Source of the DNA: Pannonibacter sp. XCT-53
GTDB taxonomy: Bacteria > Pseudomonadota > Alphaproteobacteria > Rhizobiales > Stappiaceae
Direction: 5' to 3'
Length of the DNA: 64,000 bases
NCBI RefSeq assembly: GCF_009915765.1
Contig: NZ_JAABLQ010000001.1
Span: 2,666,001-2,730,000, forward strand
The position numbers were made by a program, and so were the translations under genes. This document shows positions 27,283-35,614 of the stretch, piece after piece (position 1 is the first letter of the stretch; each line of letters starts with the position of its first letter). Under the pieces are notes generated by a model. That model made no database searches. It was not told the origin of the DNA and worked only from the letters and a program-made list of their open reading frames with translations.

Positions 27283-29220
27283 TCAGCGGCGCCCGAACAG
27301 GCGCTCGATGTCGGCGAGCTTCAGCTCGATCCAGGTCGGGCGGCCGTGATTGCACTGGCCCGACAGGGGCGTGGCCTCCATCTCGCGGAGCAGCGCGTCC
27401 ATTTCCTCCACCCGCATCCGGCGACCGGCGCGAATGGAGCCGTGACAGGCCATGGTTGCCGCCACGTGGTCAAGGCGTTCGCGCAGACCGGTGGCGCTGT
27501 CCCATTCGGCCAGCTCGTCCACGAGGTCGCGGACGAGCGCCCGGACATCGAGGCCCTTCAGCATGGCCGGGGTCTCGCGCACCGCGATCGCACCGGGACC
27601 AAAGGGCTCCAGCACCAGTCCGGCGGCCTCCAGCGCCTCGGCATGCTCGGCCAGCCGCCCGACATCTTCCTCCGGCAGTTCCACGATCTCGGGGATCAGC
27701 AGCAGCTGGCGCGGCACGTCCCGGCGGGCAAGCTGTTCCTTCAGCCGCTCGTAGACAAGCCGCTCATGGGCGGCGTGCTGGTCGACGATGACGACCCCGT
27801 CGCGGGTCTGCGACAGGATGTAGGTCTCGTGCACCTGCGCACGCGGCGCACCGAGCGGTCGCGCCAGCCGGTCCTCGTCAAGCGGCGCGGCATGGGCGCG
27901 GGCATCGGCCGAGGGTCCAGCCAGCATGGCCAGCGCAGGCGCGAGCCCGGCCAGCGCCTCCTGCCCCGCCTCGCCGAGGCCGGCAGGCCGGTCGAGCGGC
28001 CGGAATGCGGACTGGCGCCAGTCGCCAGAGCCAGAGCCGGGGCCAAAGCCGGGGACTGAGCCGGGGCCAAAGCCGGGGCCAGCGCGGCCGGGCTCTCCCC
28101 AGCTGCGCCCGGCTGTCTCACCGCCCCGCTCCGCGGTCGCAGGTCCCTGCCCCGTCCAGCCGCCTGCGGGAGCTGCCGGGCGGAGCACCTGCAGGGCCGC
28201 CGTCGCGTTCGCCGTCGAGGCCCGGTGGCCTGCCTGGACGAGGGCATGTTTCAGGGCCCCGACCAGCAGGCCACGGACGAGCTGGCCGTCACGAAAGCGC
28301 ACGTCGGCCTTGGCCGGGTGGACATTGACGTCCACATGGCCCGGATCGAGATCGATGTAGAGCACCACGACCGGATGACGGTCGCGGGCGAGCACGTCGG
28401 CATAGGCGCCGCGCAGACCGGAGAGGAGCAGCTTGTCCTTCACCGGACGGCCATTGACGTAGAAGAACTGCTGTTGTGCCGTGCCGCGGTGATAGGTCGG
28501 CAGACCGGCAAAGCCCGTCAGCCGCACGCCTTCGCGCACCGCATCGATGCGCATCGCGTTGTCGAGGAACTCGTCGCCGACGACCTGCGCCAGCCGGGCG
28601 AGCCGGGGATCCTCGCCGCGCGCCGCCGGCCAGGCCAGGGTCTGCCGGTCGGATCCCGACAGGGCGAACCCGACCTCGGGACAGGCGAGCGCGATGCGCC
28701 GCACGACTTCGGTGATCGCGGCCGCTTCGGCGCGGTCCGACTTCAGGAACTTCAGCCGGGCCGGCGTGGCAAAGAACAGGTCGCGCACCTCGACCTGGGT
28801 GCCAAGACCGCGCGCCGCCGGTTCGGGACGCCCTTCGACGCCGCCGGAGACCTCGATGCGCCAGGCATGCGGCTCGTCCCGATGCCGGGTGGTGATGGCG
28901 AGGCGGGCAACCGAACCGATGGACGGCAGGGCCTCGCCGCGAAAGCCCAGCGTGCGGATGTCGAACAGGTTCTCGTCGCTGAGCTTGGAGGTGCAATGGC
29001 GGCGCACGGCGAGGGCCAGGTCGGCAGCGGTCATGCCTGAGCCGTCGTCAGCCACCCGGATGAGGGTCTTGCCGCCGGCTGCCGTGACGACCTCGATGTT
29101 GCGGGCGCCGGCATCGACCGCATTCTCGACCAGTTCCTTGACCACGCTGGCGGGGCGCTCGATCACCTCGCCGGCGGCGATGCGGTTGATCACCGCCTCG
29201 CCGAGTTGCCTGACTGCCAT
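27283..29220 (-). CDS. mutL: DNA mismatch repair protein MutL
   Basis: MutL links MutS mismatch recognition to strand removal. The 645-residue protein has the GHKL ATPase motifs [17 protein letters not shown] and [13 protein letters not shown]. It also has the C-terminal endonuclease motif [12 protein letters not shown] (DQHAx2Ex4E), [12 protein letters not shown] and CNHGRPT, so it is a nicking MutL as expected in a genome without MutH. The linker near residues 375-400 carries short Gly/Pro/Phe repeats from near-identical 12-18 bp DNA units. The start is the ATG at 29220; a much longer open frame runs antisense across the next gene and is rejected. Confidence 0.95.
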   Translation of the reverse strand: MAVRQLGEAVINRIAAGEVIERPASVVKELVENAVDAGARNIEVVTAAGGKTLIRVADDGSGMTAADLALAVRRHCTSKLSDENLFDIRTLGFRGEALPSIGSVARLAITTRHRDEPHAWRIEVSGGVEGRPEPAARGLGTQVEVRDLFFATPARLKFLKSDRAEAAAITEVVRRIALACPEVGFALSGSDRQTLAWPAARGEDPRLARLAQVVGDEFLDNAMRIDAVREGVRLTGFAGLPTYHRGTAQQQFFYVNGRPVKDKLLLSGLRGAYADVLARDRHPVVVLYIDLDPGHVDVNVHPAKADVRFRDGQLVRGLLVGALKHALVQAGHRASTANATAALQVLRPAAPAGGWTGQGPATAERGGETAGRSWGEPGRAGPGFGPGSVPGFGPGSGSGDWRQSAFRPLDRPAGLGEAGQEALAGLAPALAMLAGPSADARAHAAPLDEDRLARPLGAPRAQVHETYILSQTRDGVVIVDQHAAHERLVYERLKEQLARRDVPRQLLLIPEIVELPEEDVGRLAEHAEALEAAGLVLEPFGPGAIAVRETPAMLKGLDVRALVRDLVDELAEWDSATGLRERLDHVAATMACHGSIRAGRRMRVEEMDALLREMEATPLSGQCNHGRPTWIELKLADIERLFGRR

Positions 29221-29418
29221 GTCGCCTTCGCTGCTCCGCCTTCGCTGCTCCGCCTGCGGTTCCGGGCGGCCCCGCCGGTCCCGGAGAGGGCCATCGACGA
29301 TCCGTGCCGGCCGTCCCCGGTTCCGCCCGGGGCCGGCTTCGTATATGGTCCGCCGCACCAGGGCCGGACAAGGTTCCGATTCCTCCCCATTGTACCAGAT
29401 CAGTCCGAGAGATCCCCC

Positions 29419-30291
29419 ATGAACGCCATTGCTCCGCTTCTCGTCCCCGGCCTGCGCACGCTTGCGCAGGACTACACCGGCATCCTCAGCGATGTCTGGG
29501 GCGTCCTGCACAATGGCATCAAGGCCTTCGGACCGGCGCATGAGGCGCTGTCGCGCTATCGCGCGGAGACCGGGGGCTGCGTCATCCTGATCACCAACGC
29601 TCCCCGCCCGGCCGCGCAGATCCATGAGCAGCTGGCGAACTTCGCCATCCCGCGCGACTCCTATGACGACATCGTCACCTCGGGCGACGTGACCCGGGCG
29701 ATGATCGCCGCGCGTCCCGGCACGGGGGTGCTGCACATCGGGGCCGACCGCGACGTCCCGATCTACGACGGGCTCGACATCCGCCTGACCTCCGAGGACG
29801 AGGCGGCGCTGATCAGCTGCACGGGCCTGTTCGACGACGAGGTGGAGACGCCGGATGACTACCGCGACCAGCTGACCCGACTGGTCCGTCGCGGCCTGCC
29901 GATGGTCTGCGCCAATCCGGACATCGTCGTGGAGCGGGGCGAGAAGCTGATCTGGTGCGCGGGCGCACTGGCCCGGCTCTACGAGGATCTTGGCGGCACG
30001 GTGCATCTCCTGGGCAAGCCGCATGCGCCGATCTATGACGCGGCGCTGGCGCGGATGGCCGACCTCCAGGGCGACCGGTTCAACCGCGACACCGTGCTTG
30101 CGATCGGCGACGGGTTGCCGACCGACATCCGCGGCGCCGATTCGCAGGACCTCGACGTGCTGTTCGTGACCGCCGGCATCCACGCCGCCGACTTCGGCCC
30201 GAGCGATACGCCGGACGAGGCCCTGATCCGCCGCCGTCTGGCCGAGGAAGGCCTCTCCGCCCGCGCGGCCGTTCCGCGCCTGTGCTGGTGA
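29419..30291 (+). CDS. TIGR01459 family HAD-IIA hydrolase
   Basis: A 290-residue HAD superfamily subclass IIA protein of the TIGR01459 type, restricted mostly to alphaproteobacteria. Motif I is [10 protein letters not shown], where the usual second Asp of DxD is replaced by Trp as is typical of this subfamily. ITNAPRP gives motif [14 protein letters not shown] motif III and [13 protein letters not shown] motif IV. The substrate is unknown. It diverges from mutL with a 198-bp gap. Confidence 0.88.
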   Translation: MNAIAPLLVPGLRTLAQDYTGILSDVWGVLHNGIKAFGPAHEALSRYRAETGGCVILITNAPRPAAQIHEQLANFAIPRDSYDDIVTSGDVTRAMIAARPGTGVLHIGADRDVPIYDGLDIRLTSEDEAALISCTGLFDDEVETPDDYRDQLTRLVRRGLPMVCANPDIVVERGEKLIWCAGALARLYEDLGGTVHLLGKPHAPIYDAALARMADLQGDRFNRDTVLAIGDGLPTDIRGADSQDLDVLFVTAGIHAADFGPSDTPDEALIRRRLAEEGLSARAAVPRLCW

Positions 30292-30316
30292 CACTCCAGT
30301 CAGCGCGGCCCTGACA

Positions 30317-30361
30317 GGGGCGACATGTCTGGGGCGACATGACAGCAGCGACATGACAGAA
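30317..30361. repeat. short repeat of GCGACATG units
   Basis: Three copies of GCGACATG occur within about 45 bp after the HAD-IIA stop, spaced 14-15 bp apart. This is a small slippage-type array in a convergent gap. Confidence 0.5.
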
Positions 30362-30416
30362 CGGCCGGAGCAGATGCCTGCTCCGGCCGTTGCAAATTCT
30401 GCGGTGATGGACCGGA

Positions 30417-31094
30417 CTAGCGGAACAGCTTGTCGATGTCGGCCTGCGCATCGGTGCCGAGCATGGCATCGATGTCATCCTGGGACACGCCCTCGCCCGC
30501 CATCTGCGGACCGTGGAGGATCAGCTCGCGCTTGCGGCGCTCCTCCGCGCTCTCTTCCAGCTCCGGCTCCATCGTCTCGATGATGCGCAGCTTCTCGACG
30601 AAATTGGTCACGCGCTGATCAATGTAGTTCAGCGTCGAGACGACCTTGGAAATGCGCTGGCCGGTGATGTCCTGGAAGGCGCAGGCCTCGAAGATCTCGA
30701 TCATCTTGGCGTTGACGAGATCCTGATAGGCCGCGGCATCGGATGTGTCCGCCCCCATGATCTCCTCGGCTGCCGCCATGATCGTGTGCGTGGCCGACTC
30801 GGTCGACTCGACGATGGCGTCGAGTTCACGTCCGGCCTGCGGGATGCGCTGGGATTTCATGTCATTCGCGCGAAGGGCAGTAATCTCTTCCTTCATGCGG
30901 GTGATCTCGTGGGCGATTGCCGTGAGTTCACCAGTGACTGCCGGCTGAACCGCCAGCAGGAAATCATGCATGGATCCCGTCATCACTTCCGCAAGCTGCA
31001 TGACGTCCTTCAAACCGACATCACCGCCGCGGTCGCGATTCTTTTCGAGAAATTCGATCACGCGAACCACGTTTTCACGTGTCATCGTGGCCAT
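30417..31094 (-). CDS. cheZ: CheY-P phosphatase CheZ (alphaproteobacterial type)
   Basis: CheZ dephosphorylates CheY-P and so resets flagellar switching. The 225-residue all-helical protein has the catalytic-region signature [16 protein letters not shown] (with D and Q of DxTGQ) near residue 140. Its C-terminal tail QADIDKLF matches the CheY-binding peptide. A long central coiled coil fits the CheZ four-helix dimer. It lies 189 bp downstream of cheY in the same direction. The rest of the chemotaxis operon is not in the window. Confidence 0.85.
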   Translation of the reverse strand: MATMTRENVVRVIEFLEKNRDRGGDVGLKDVMQLAEVMTGSMHDFLLAVQPAVTGELTAIAHEITRMKEEITALRANDMKSQRIPQAGRELDAIVESTESATHTIMAAAEEIMGADTSDAAAYQDLVNAKMIEIFEACAFQDITGQRISKVVSTLNYIDQRVTNFVEKLRIIETMEPELEESAEERRKRELILHGPQMAGEGVSQDDIDAMLGTDAQADIDKLFR

Positions 31095-31283
31095 TGTTCA
31101 GCCCTCCTTGTTATTCCCGGAAAGCGGAAGCGCCTGCCCAGCTGCCTTGGACAAGATGCGTTGAACGGTCTCCTGCCGGTTATGTGCCATCCGGCTTGGG
31201 GAAACCCGCGTGTTCTTCCTGATCCGGGGGTCGCACTCGGGCGGGTGCGCCCACCGCGCCCCGCCTGGGTGCAATGCCTGCAA

Positions 31284-31667
31284 TCAGTCCGCGAACACCG
31301 CCTCGATCTTGCCCTTCAGGGTCTGGGCATTGAACGGCTTCACGATGTAGTTGTTCACGCCGGCCTTCTTGGCGGCGATCACGTTTTCGGTCTTGGATTC
31401 TGCCGTGACCATGATGAACGGGGTCTTCGACAGGCTGGCATCCGCACGAACCTGCTTCAGCAGTTCGTAGCCAGTCATCGGCTCCATGTTCCAGTCGGAA
31501 ATCACCAGACCGTACTTGCGCTGCTTCATCTTCTCCAGCGCCTCGGTGCCGTCAGCGGCATCGTCGATATCTTCGAAACCGAGCTGCTTCAGCAGGTTCC
31601 GAATAATCCGGATCATAGTCTTGTAATCATCGACCACGAGGACCGGCATCTGAAGATCAAGGGCCAT
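31284..31667 (-). CDS. cheY: chemotaxis response regulator CheY
   Basis: A single-domain response regulator that binds the flagellar motor switch when phosphorylated. The 127-residue protein has the acidic pair in VLVVDDYKTMIRII, the phospho-acceptor Asp in VISDWNMEP, the Thr of MVTAE and the Lys of VKPF. It starts MALDLQMPVLVVDD. It heads a cheY-cheZ pair. The 249-bp region upstream is shared with the divergent MaoC gene. Confidence 0.93.
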   Translation of the reverse strand: MALDLQMPVLVVDDYKTMIRIIRNLLKQLGFEDIDDAADGTEALEKMKQRKYGLVISDWNMEPMTGYELLKQVRADASLSKTPFIMVTAESKTENVIAAKKAGVNNYIVKPFNAQTLKGKIEAVFAD

Positions 31668-31916
31668 CGTCTACTCCATACTGTCAACTACGCGGCCCTT
31701 GGCAGGGCCTTATGACGCGATCTGACCAAACAGGAGAGTGACACGTTCCTGTGTCCTCGCCTCCCCATACTCTGGTCAATTTAAACGGTGGCCCTGAAAA
31801 GACCGTTAATGGCGAAAGGCTTTTTTCTTGGCCGAAAGCCGTATTGAAGCGCAGGCGCCACCCGCTTAGCTTCCGTCCCTGTCCAGAGAGGCTTCCGGGA
31901 CAGGGGACGGACCAGA

Positions 31917-32363
31917 ATGCTTGAATTACGCCGACTTTGTTACGAAGACCTTGAGGTGGGCATGACGGAGATCCTGACGAAGCATGTCAGTTCTTCAGAT
32001 GTTGTCGGTTTTGCCGAGGTTTCCGGCGATCGCAACCCGATCCACCTCTCGGAGCATTTCGCCGCGCGAACCCCGTTCCGGACCCGCATCGCCCATGGCC
32101 TCTACACCGCGAGCCTCATCTCGGCGGTGCTGGGGACGCGGTTGCCGGGGCCCGGGGCGATCTACCTGTCGCAGACGCTGAACTTCAAGGCGCCGGTCCG
32201 CATCGGGGATGACGTTACGGTCACCGTCACCGTGACCGAGCTGCTCGAACGGGGCAACCGGGCCCGTCTCAGCTGCATCTGCAGCGTCGGCGACACGGTC
32301 GTGCTGGAGGGTGAGGCCATGGTCAAGGTCCCCTCGCGGGACGACGAAGCGCTCCGGATCTGA
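31917..32363 (+). CDS. MaoC family dehydratase ((R)-specific enoyl-CoA hydratase type)
   Basis: A 148-residue hot-dog-fold enzyme like PhaJ, hydrating trans-2-enoyl-CoA to (R)-3-hydroxyacyl-CoA, either for polyhydroxyalkanoate supply or fatty-acid breakdown. The catalytic motif reads SGDRNPIHLSEHFAA with Asp and His in place, followed by RIAHGLYTASL. It is a single-domain protein. It is divergent from cheY and 126 bp before ribF. Confidence 0.87.
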   Translation: MLELRRLCYEDLEVGMTEILTKHVSSSDVVGFAEVSGDRNPIHLSEHFAARTPFRTRIAHGLYTASLISAVLGTRLPGPGAIYLSQTLNFKAPVRIGDDVTVTVTVTELLERGNRARLSCICSVGDTVVLEGEAMVKVPSRDDEALRI

Positions 32364-32489
32364 TCCCGCGCTGCAGCTTGACCTTTCGGATCGAAACCGG
32401 CAGGGTCCGGCGCGCCGCCTGATGTCCCGACCTGCTGCCCCCGCGCAGCGGCATCCGGCCCGTTCCGACCCGCCAGGTTTCCAGTGCCA

Positions 32490-33485
32490 ATGACCGACCT
32501 TCACCCGCCGTTCGTCCATGCCGAAGATCTTGATCATTTTCCGCAGCACCTGAAGGGCGGCGTGGTCGCGATCGGCAATTTCGACGGCGTGCACCGCGGC
32601 CACCGCATCGTGCTCGAGCAGGCGATGGACATCGCGCGCGCGGCCGGGGCCCCCGTCTATGCCATGACGTTCGAGCCGCATCCGCGCACGGTGTTCAACC
32701 CCGACGCTCCGGTGTTCCGGCTCACCCCCCGGCAGGCCAAGGCAGCGGTGATGGAAGCCTTCGGGCTGGACGGCGTGCTCGTGCTGCCCTTCACCCGCGA
32801 CTTTGCCGGTCTTGCGGCGTCGGACTTCGTCGAACGCATCCTGATCAGCAGCCTCGGCATCCGTCACGCGGTGACGGGCCACGACTTCCACTTCGGCAAG
32901 GGTCGCGCCGGCACGCCGGACTTCCTGCGCCAGTCCGGCGCCGCGCACGGCTTCGGCGTCACCATCGTTGCCGCCGAGACGGACGAAGGCGGGGCCATCA
33001 TCTCCTCCTCGCGCATCCGCGCGGCGCTGGCCGAGGGCGACATCGCGCTCGCCAACGGGTTGCTTGGGTACCGCTGGTTCGTTGAAGCCGAGGTCCGGCA
33101 TGGCGAAAAGCGCGGGCGTGATCTCGGGTATCCGACCGCCAACCTGCGCCTCGCCGACAACTGCCCGCTGCGCCATGGCATCTACGCCGTGCGGGTGCTT
33201 GTCGACGGCAAGCCGGTGGACGGCGTTGCGAGCTACGGCCGCCGGCCGACCTTCGACAATGGCGCGCCACTCCTGGAAGTGTTCCTGTTCGATTTTTCGG
33301 GCGACCTTTACGGCAAGGTCCTGCGGGTGAGCCTCGTCTCCTACCTTCGGCCGGAAGAGCGCTTCGACAGCATCGAGGCGCTGATCGCCCAGATGGACCG
33401 TGACAGCGCCGAGGCGCGGGCAGCCCTGGCCGCGATGCAGCCGCTGTCGCCGCTCGACCTCACGCTCGGCAGTGTGCCGTTGTGA
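32490..33485 (+). CDS. ribF: bifunctional riboflavin kinase / FAD synthetase
   Basis: RibF makes FMN from riboflavin and then FAD. The roughly 331-residue protein has the N-terminal nucleotidyltransferase signature AIGNFDGVHRGHRIVLEQA, TFEPHPR and SSSRIRAALAEGD. The C-terminal kinase domain has GRDLGYPTANL, HGIYAVRV and YGRRPTF. The ATG at 32490 is used; a GTG at 32484 is an alternative with a closer AGG. It overlaps the next gene by 4 nt. Confidence 0.94.
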   Translation: MTDLHPPFVHAEDLDHFPQHLKGGVVAIGNFDGVHRGHRIVLEQAMDIARAAGAPVYAMTFEPHPRTVFNPDAPVFRLTPRQAKAAVMEAFGLDGVLVLPFTRDFAGLAASDFVERILISSLGIRHAVTGHDFHFGKGRAGTPDFLRQSGAAHGFGVTIVAAETDEGGAIISSSRIRAALAEGDIALANGLLGYRWFVEAEVRHGEKRGRDLGYPTANLRLADNCPLRHGIYAVRVLVDGKPVDGVASYGRRPTFDNGAPLLEVFLFDFSGDLYGKVLRVSLVSYLRPEERFDSIEALIAQMDRDSAEARAALAAMQPLSPLDLTLGSVPL

Positions 33486-34417
33486 GCTCAGGCGGCGCCG
33501 CGCCCGCAGCCATGCCGCCGGAACGGCCGGGGGATGTCTTCCAGGGCATCCTGTTCATGATCGCCGGGATGGGTGTGGTCCCGCTGATGGATGTGCTGGC
33601 GAAGATCCTCGCCGGCCACATCCCCGCGCTTGAAGTCTCGTTCTCGCGGTTTTTCTTTCAGGCCCTGATCACGGTGGCCATCGCGCTCGTGTGGGCGCGC
33701 AGCCTTGCCACGCTGAGACCCCAGCGCTGGGGCGTCAACCTGCTGCGGGGCGCGCTCCTGTCGGGGGCGACGCTCAGCTTCTTCACCGCGCTGAAGGTGA
33801 TGCCGCTGGCCGACGCGATCGCGATCTTCTTCGTCGAACCGATGATCCTGACGGCGCTGTCGGCGATCTTCCTGAAGGAGCACGTCGGGCCGCGCCGCTG
33901 GGCGGCCGTGGCGGTGGGGCTGCTTGGCGCCATGCTGATCATCCGCCCGAGCTTTGCCGCTTTCGGCGTGTCCGCCCTCCTGCCGCTCGTCACCGCAACG
34001 CTGTTTGCGCTCTACCTGCTCATCACGCGGAAGCTGGCGGGCGAGGACAGCCTGCTGTCGATGCAGTTCACGACCGCCCTGGGGGGATGTCTGACGCTCG
34101 GCGTGATCCTGCTTGCGGCCTGGGCCACCGGCATCGGCGGCTTCGTGCCTGTCGTTCCGGGCTCCATCGACGTGCTGATGATGGTGGGCATCGGCCTCAT
34201 CTCCTTCATCAGCCATGGCTTCATCGTGCGGGCCTTTGCGCTTGCCCCCGCCTCCGTGCTCGCGCCGTTCAACTATCTGGAGATCGTCAGCGCGACGCTG
34301 TTCGGCTACCTGATCTTCGGGGATTTCCCGGACCTGCCGACCTGGGGCGGCATTGCGCTGATCGTCGCCAGTGGCCTCTACATCGCGCACCGGGAACGGC
34401 TGCGGGCCAGCACCTGA
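33482..34417 (+). CDS. DMT-superfamily EamA transporter
   Basis: An inner-membrane drug/metabolite transporter of 311 residues with about ten hydrophobic helices in two EamA halves. The substrate is unknown. Typical elements are the first-half MPLADAIAIFFVEPM and its repeat in the second half, LAPASVLAPFNYLEIVSA. It starts at GTG, overlapping the ribF stop (GTGA), so the two are coupled. The coupling with ribF could hint at riboflavin or nucleotide export, but EamA substrates are not predictable from sequence. Confidence 0.85.
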   Translation: MSSGGAAPAAMPPERPGDVFQGILFMIAGMGVVPLMDVLAKILAGHIPALEVSFSRFFFQALITVAIALVWARSLATLRPQRWGVNLLRGALLSGATLSFFTALKVMPLADAIAIFFVEPMILTALSAIFLKEHVGPRRWAAVAVGLLGAMLIIRPSFAAFGVSALLPLVTATLFALYLLITRKLAGEDSLLSMQFTTALGGCLTLGVILLAAWATGIGGFVPVVPGSIDVLMMVGIGLISFISHGFIVRAFALAPASVLAPFNYLEIVSATLFGYLIFGDFPDLPTWGGIALIVASGLYIAHRERLRAST

Positions 34418-34576
34418 GCCTGTCCGGCTCCGCCCTCTTGCAACGTCCCCCGGCGCGGGCAGCGCGCCTGCTGGCGCAACCCCAGCCCGCACTGCCAGGA
34501 CAAAAGCAGCCTGAGCCTGCATTTTTCGCCCAAAAGTAGACATGACACGCCACAAGCGCGCCAAGGCTGCGCTGCG

Positions 34577-34590
34577 TTGATCTGGATCAA
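34577..34590. promoter_or_regulatory. FNR/FixK consensus box
   Basis: TTGATCTGGATCAA is a perfect TTGAT-N4-ATCAA palindrome. It ends 88 bp before the ATG of the 87-residue gene at 34679, with an AT-rich stretch between, a suitable position for activation under low oxygen. Confidence 0.75.
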
Positions 34591-34678
34591 GTTCCCATAA
34601 GGTAATTTTCAATAAATTGAAACTGTTCGGTCATCCCCTCACACGAGACGGGTGAAGCCGGACAACAGGGAGCGAACC

Positions 34679-34942
34679 ATGAGCAACATCAGCAAGACGA
34701 CAGGCGAAACCGTGAAGGGCGTCATTGGCGGCGCCGTCGAAGGGGCTCTTGGAGCCGGCGAAAAGGTTGGTCGCAAGATCAACGAGGTCGTCGACGCCTA
34801 TGGCGGCATGCGCGAAGCGCAGGACCAGCAGGCGCGGGCCGAGCGCGAAGCCGCCATCCAGGAGCGCGTCGTGGAGGAAAAGCGGCGCAACCCGGGCCGC
34901 AGCGTGCAGGACATCCGGGACGAGGTGGAACGGGGAGGCTGA
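34679..34942 (+). CDS. hypothetical protein in FNR-box operon
   Basis: An 87-residue hydrophilic protein not recognised by family. Residues 1-35 are Gly/Val-rich and amphipathic (VKGVIGGAVEGALGAGEKVG), followed by a strongly charged helix (QDQQARAEREAAIQERVVEE) that could form a coiled coil. There is no signal peptide. It is 3 nt upstream of the zinc-knuckle gene, whose RBS lies inside its last codons, so the two are co-translated. The perfect FNR/FixK box upstream suggests oxygen-limited expression. Confidence 0.75.
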   Translation: MSNISKTTGETVKGVIGGAVEGALGAGEKVGRKINEVVDAYGGMREAQDQQARAEREAAIQERVVEEKRRNPGRSVQDIRDEVERGG

Positions 34943-34945
34943 GGC

Positions 34946-35281
34946 ATGGGCCGCAACGAACCGCGCCATCCCGACAGCCGGCACCAGGGACCGGGGCATG
35001 CCTGCCCCGAGTGTCAGGGCACCGGCATCGTGATGGTCTTCCCGCACCGCGCCGACGCGCATCCGCTCCGGGAGGTGTACGAGCCGGGCAAGGTGCTGGC
35101 GGACATGGCCATGCCCTACACCGAACGCTGCGGCTTCTGTGGCGGAGACGGCTGGATCAGCCCGCAGGAGGAGCTGCTGGCCGGAGCCCCCGACCCGCGC
35201 GACTGGATCGACGACAAGCGTGAGCTTGCACGGATCATCCGGGAAACCGAGGCACGGCCGTCACCGCGCTCCGGCCGGTAA
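34946..35281 (+). CDS. hypothetical protein with two DnaJ-like CxxCxGxG zinc knuckles
   Basis: A 111-residue protein with ACPECQGTGIVM near residue 19 and RCGFCGGDGWIS near residue 60. This is two CxxCxGxG elements, enough to hold one zinc or a redox-sensitive metal site as in DnaJ zinc centres. No J-domain or signal peptide is present. The sequence between the knuckles is short and acidic/basic, and the C-terminus is a charged helix (DKRELARIIRETEAR). It is the second gene of the FNR-box operon and is followed by a strong terminator. Confidence 0.78.
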   Translation: MGRNEPRHPDSRHQGPGHACPECQGTGIVMVFPHRADAHPLREVYEPGKVLADMAMPYTERCGFCGGDGWISPQEELLAGAPDPRDWIDDKRELARIIRETEARPSPRSGR

Positions 35282-35614
35282 TCGACCGCACAAGCGAAGG
35301 GCAGGCCCGCCATCCGGCGGGCCTGCCCTTTTGCGTCTGGCGCCCGCGTCGCGGACGGGACCGGCCGCAATTGCCGCTTTATTCAGGACGGCCGGACTGG
35401 TAGTAGAGCCAGCATGACCTGTCATGCGCGGACCGGCCGCATCATGCTGCCCGGTGTCTCACGAATTAGCTGCCCGGCCTTCGGCTGACGCCTCGCGCGG
35501 CGCCGAGGGACCGGGATTGATGCCGAGCCCCTTTCCGGACCCGGTGGCCCTGCCGACCGGGCTCCTCCCAGCGACATGCGCGCCCGGCGCGCCGAACTTC
35601 TGCGGATTGCCGTC
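35282..35614 (+). other. terminator and ileS upstream region
   Basis: After the terminator at 35297-35332 about 280 bp precede ileS. I see no T-box or other riboswitch-like structure and no supported gene; the ileS promoter must lie here. Confidence 0.5.
35297..35332 (+). terminator. strong intrinsic terminator
   Basis: A 14-bp perfect stem AAGGGCAGGCCCGC / GCGGGCCTGCCCTT with a 6-nt loop and a short T-run, 16 bp after the zinc-knuckle gene. Confidence 0.88.

Noticed and set aside
29221..30354. Upstream extension of the mutL frame by 378 codons
   Set aside because: It runs antisense across the HAD-IIA gene; MutL homologues start at the conserved [18 protein letters not shown].
35333..35614. 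T-box or other riboswitch before ileS
   Set aside because: No T-box sequence, specifier loop or antiterminator pair was seen, and T-boxes are rare in Alphaproteobacteria.
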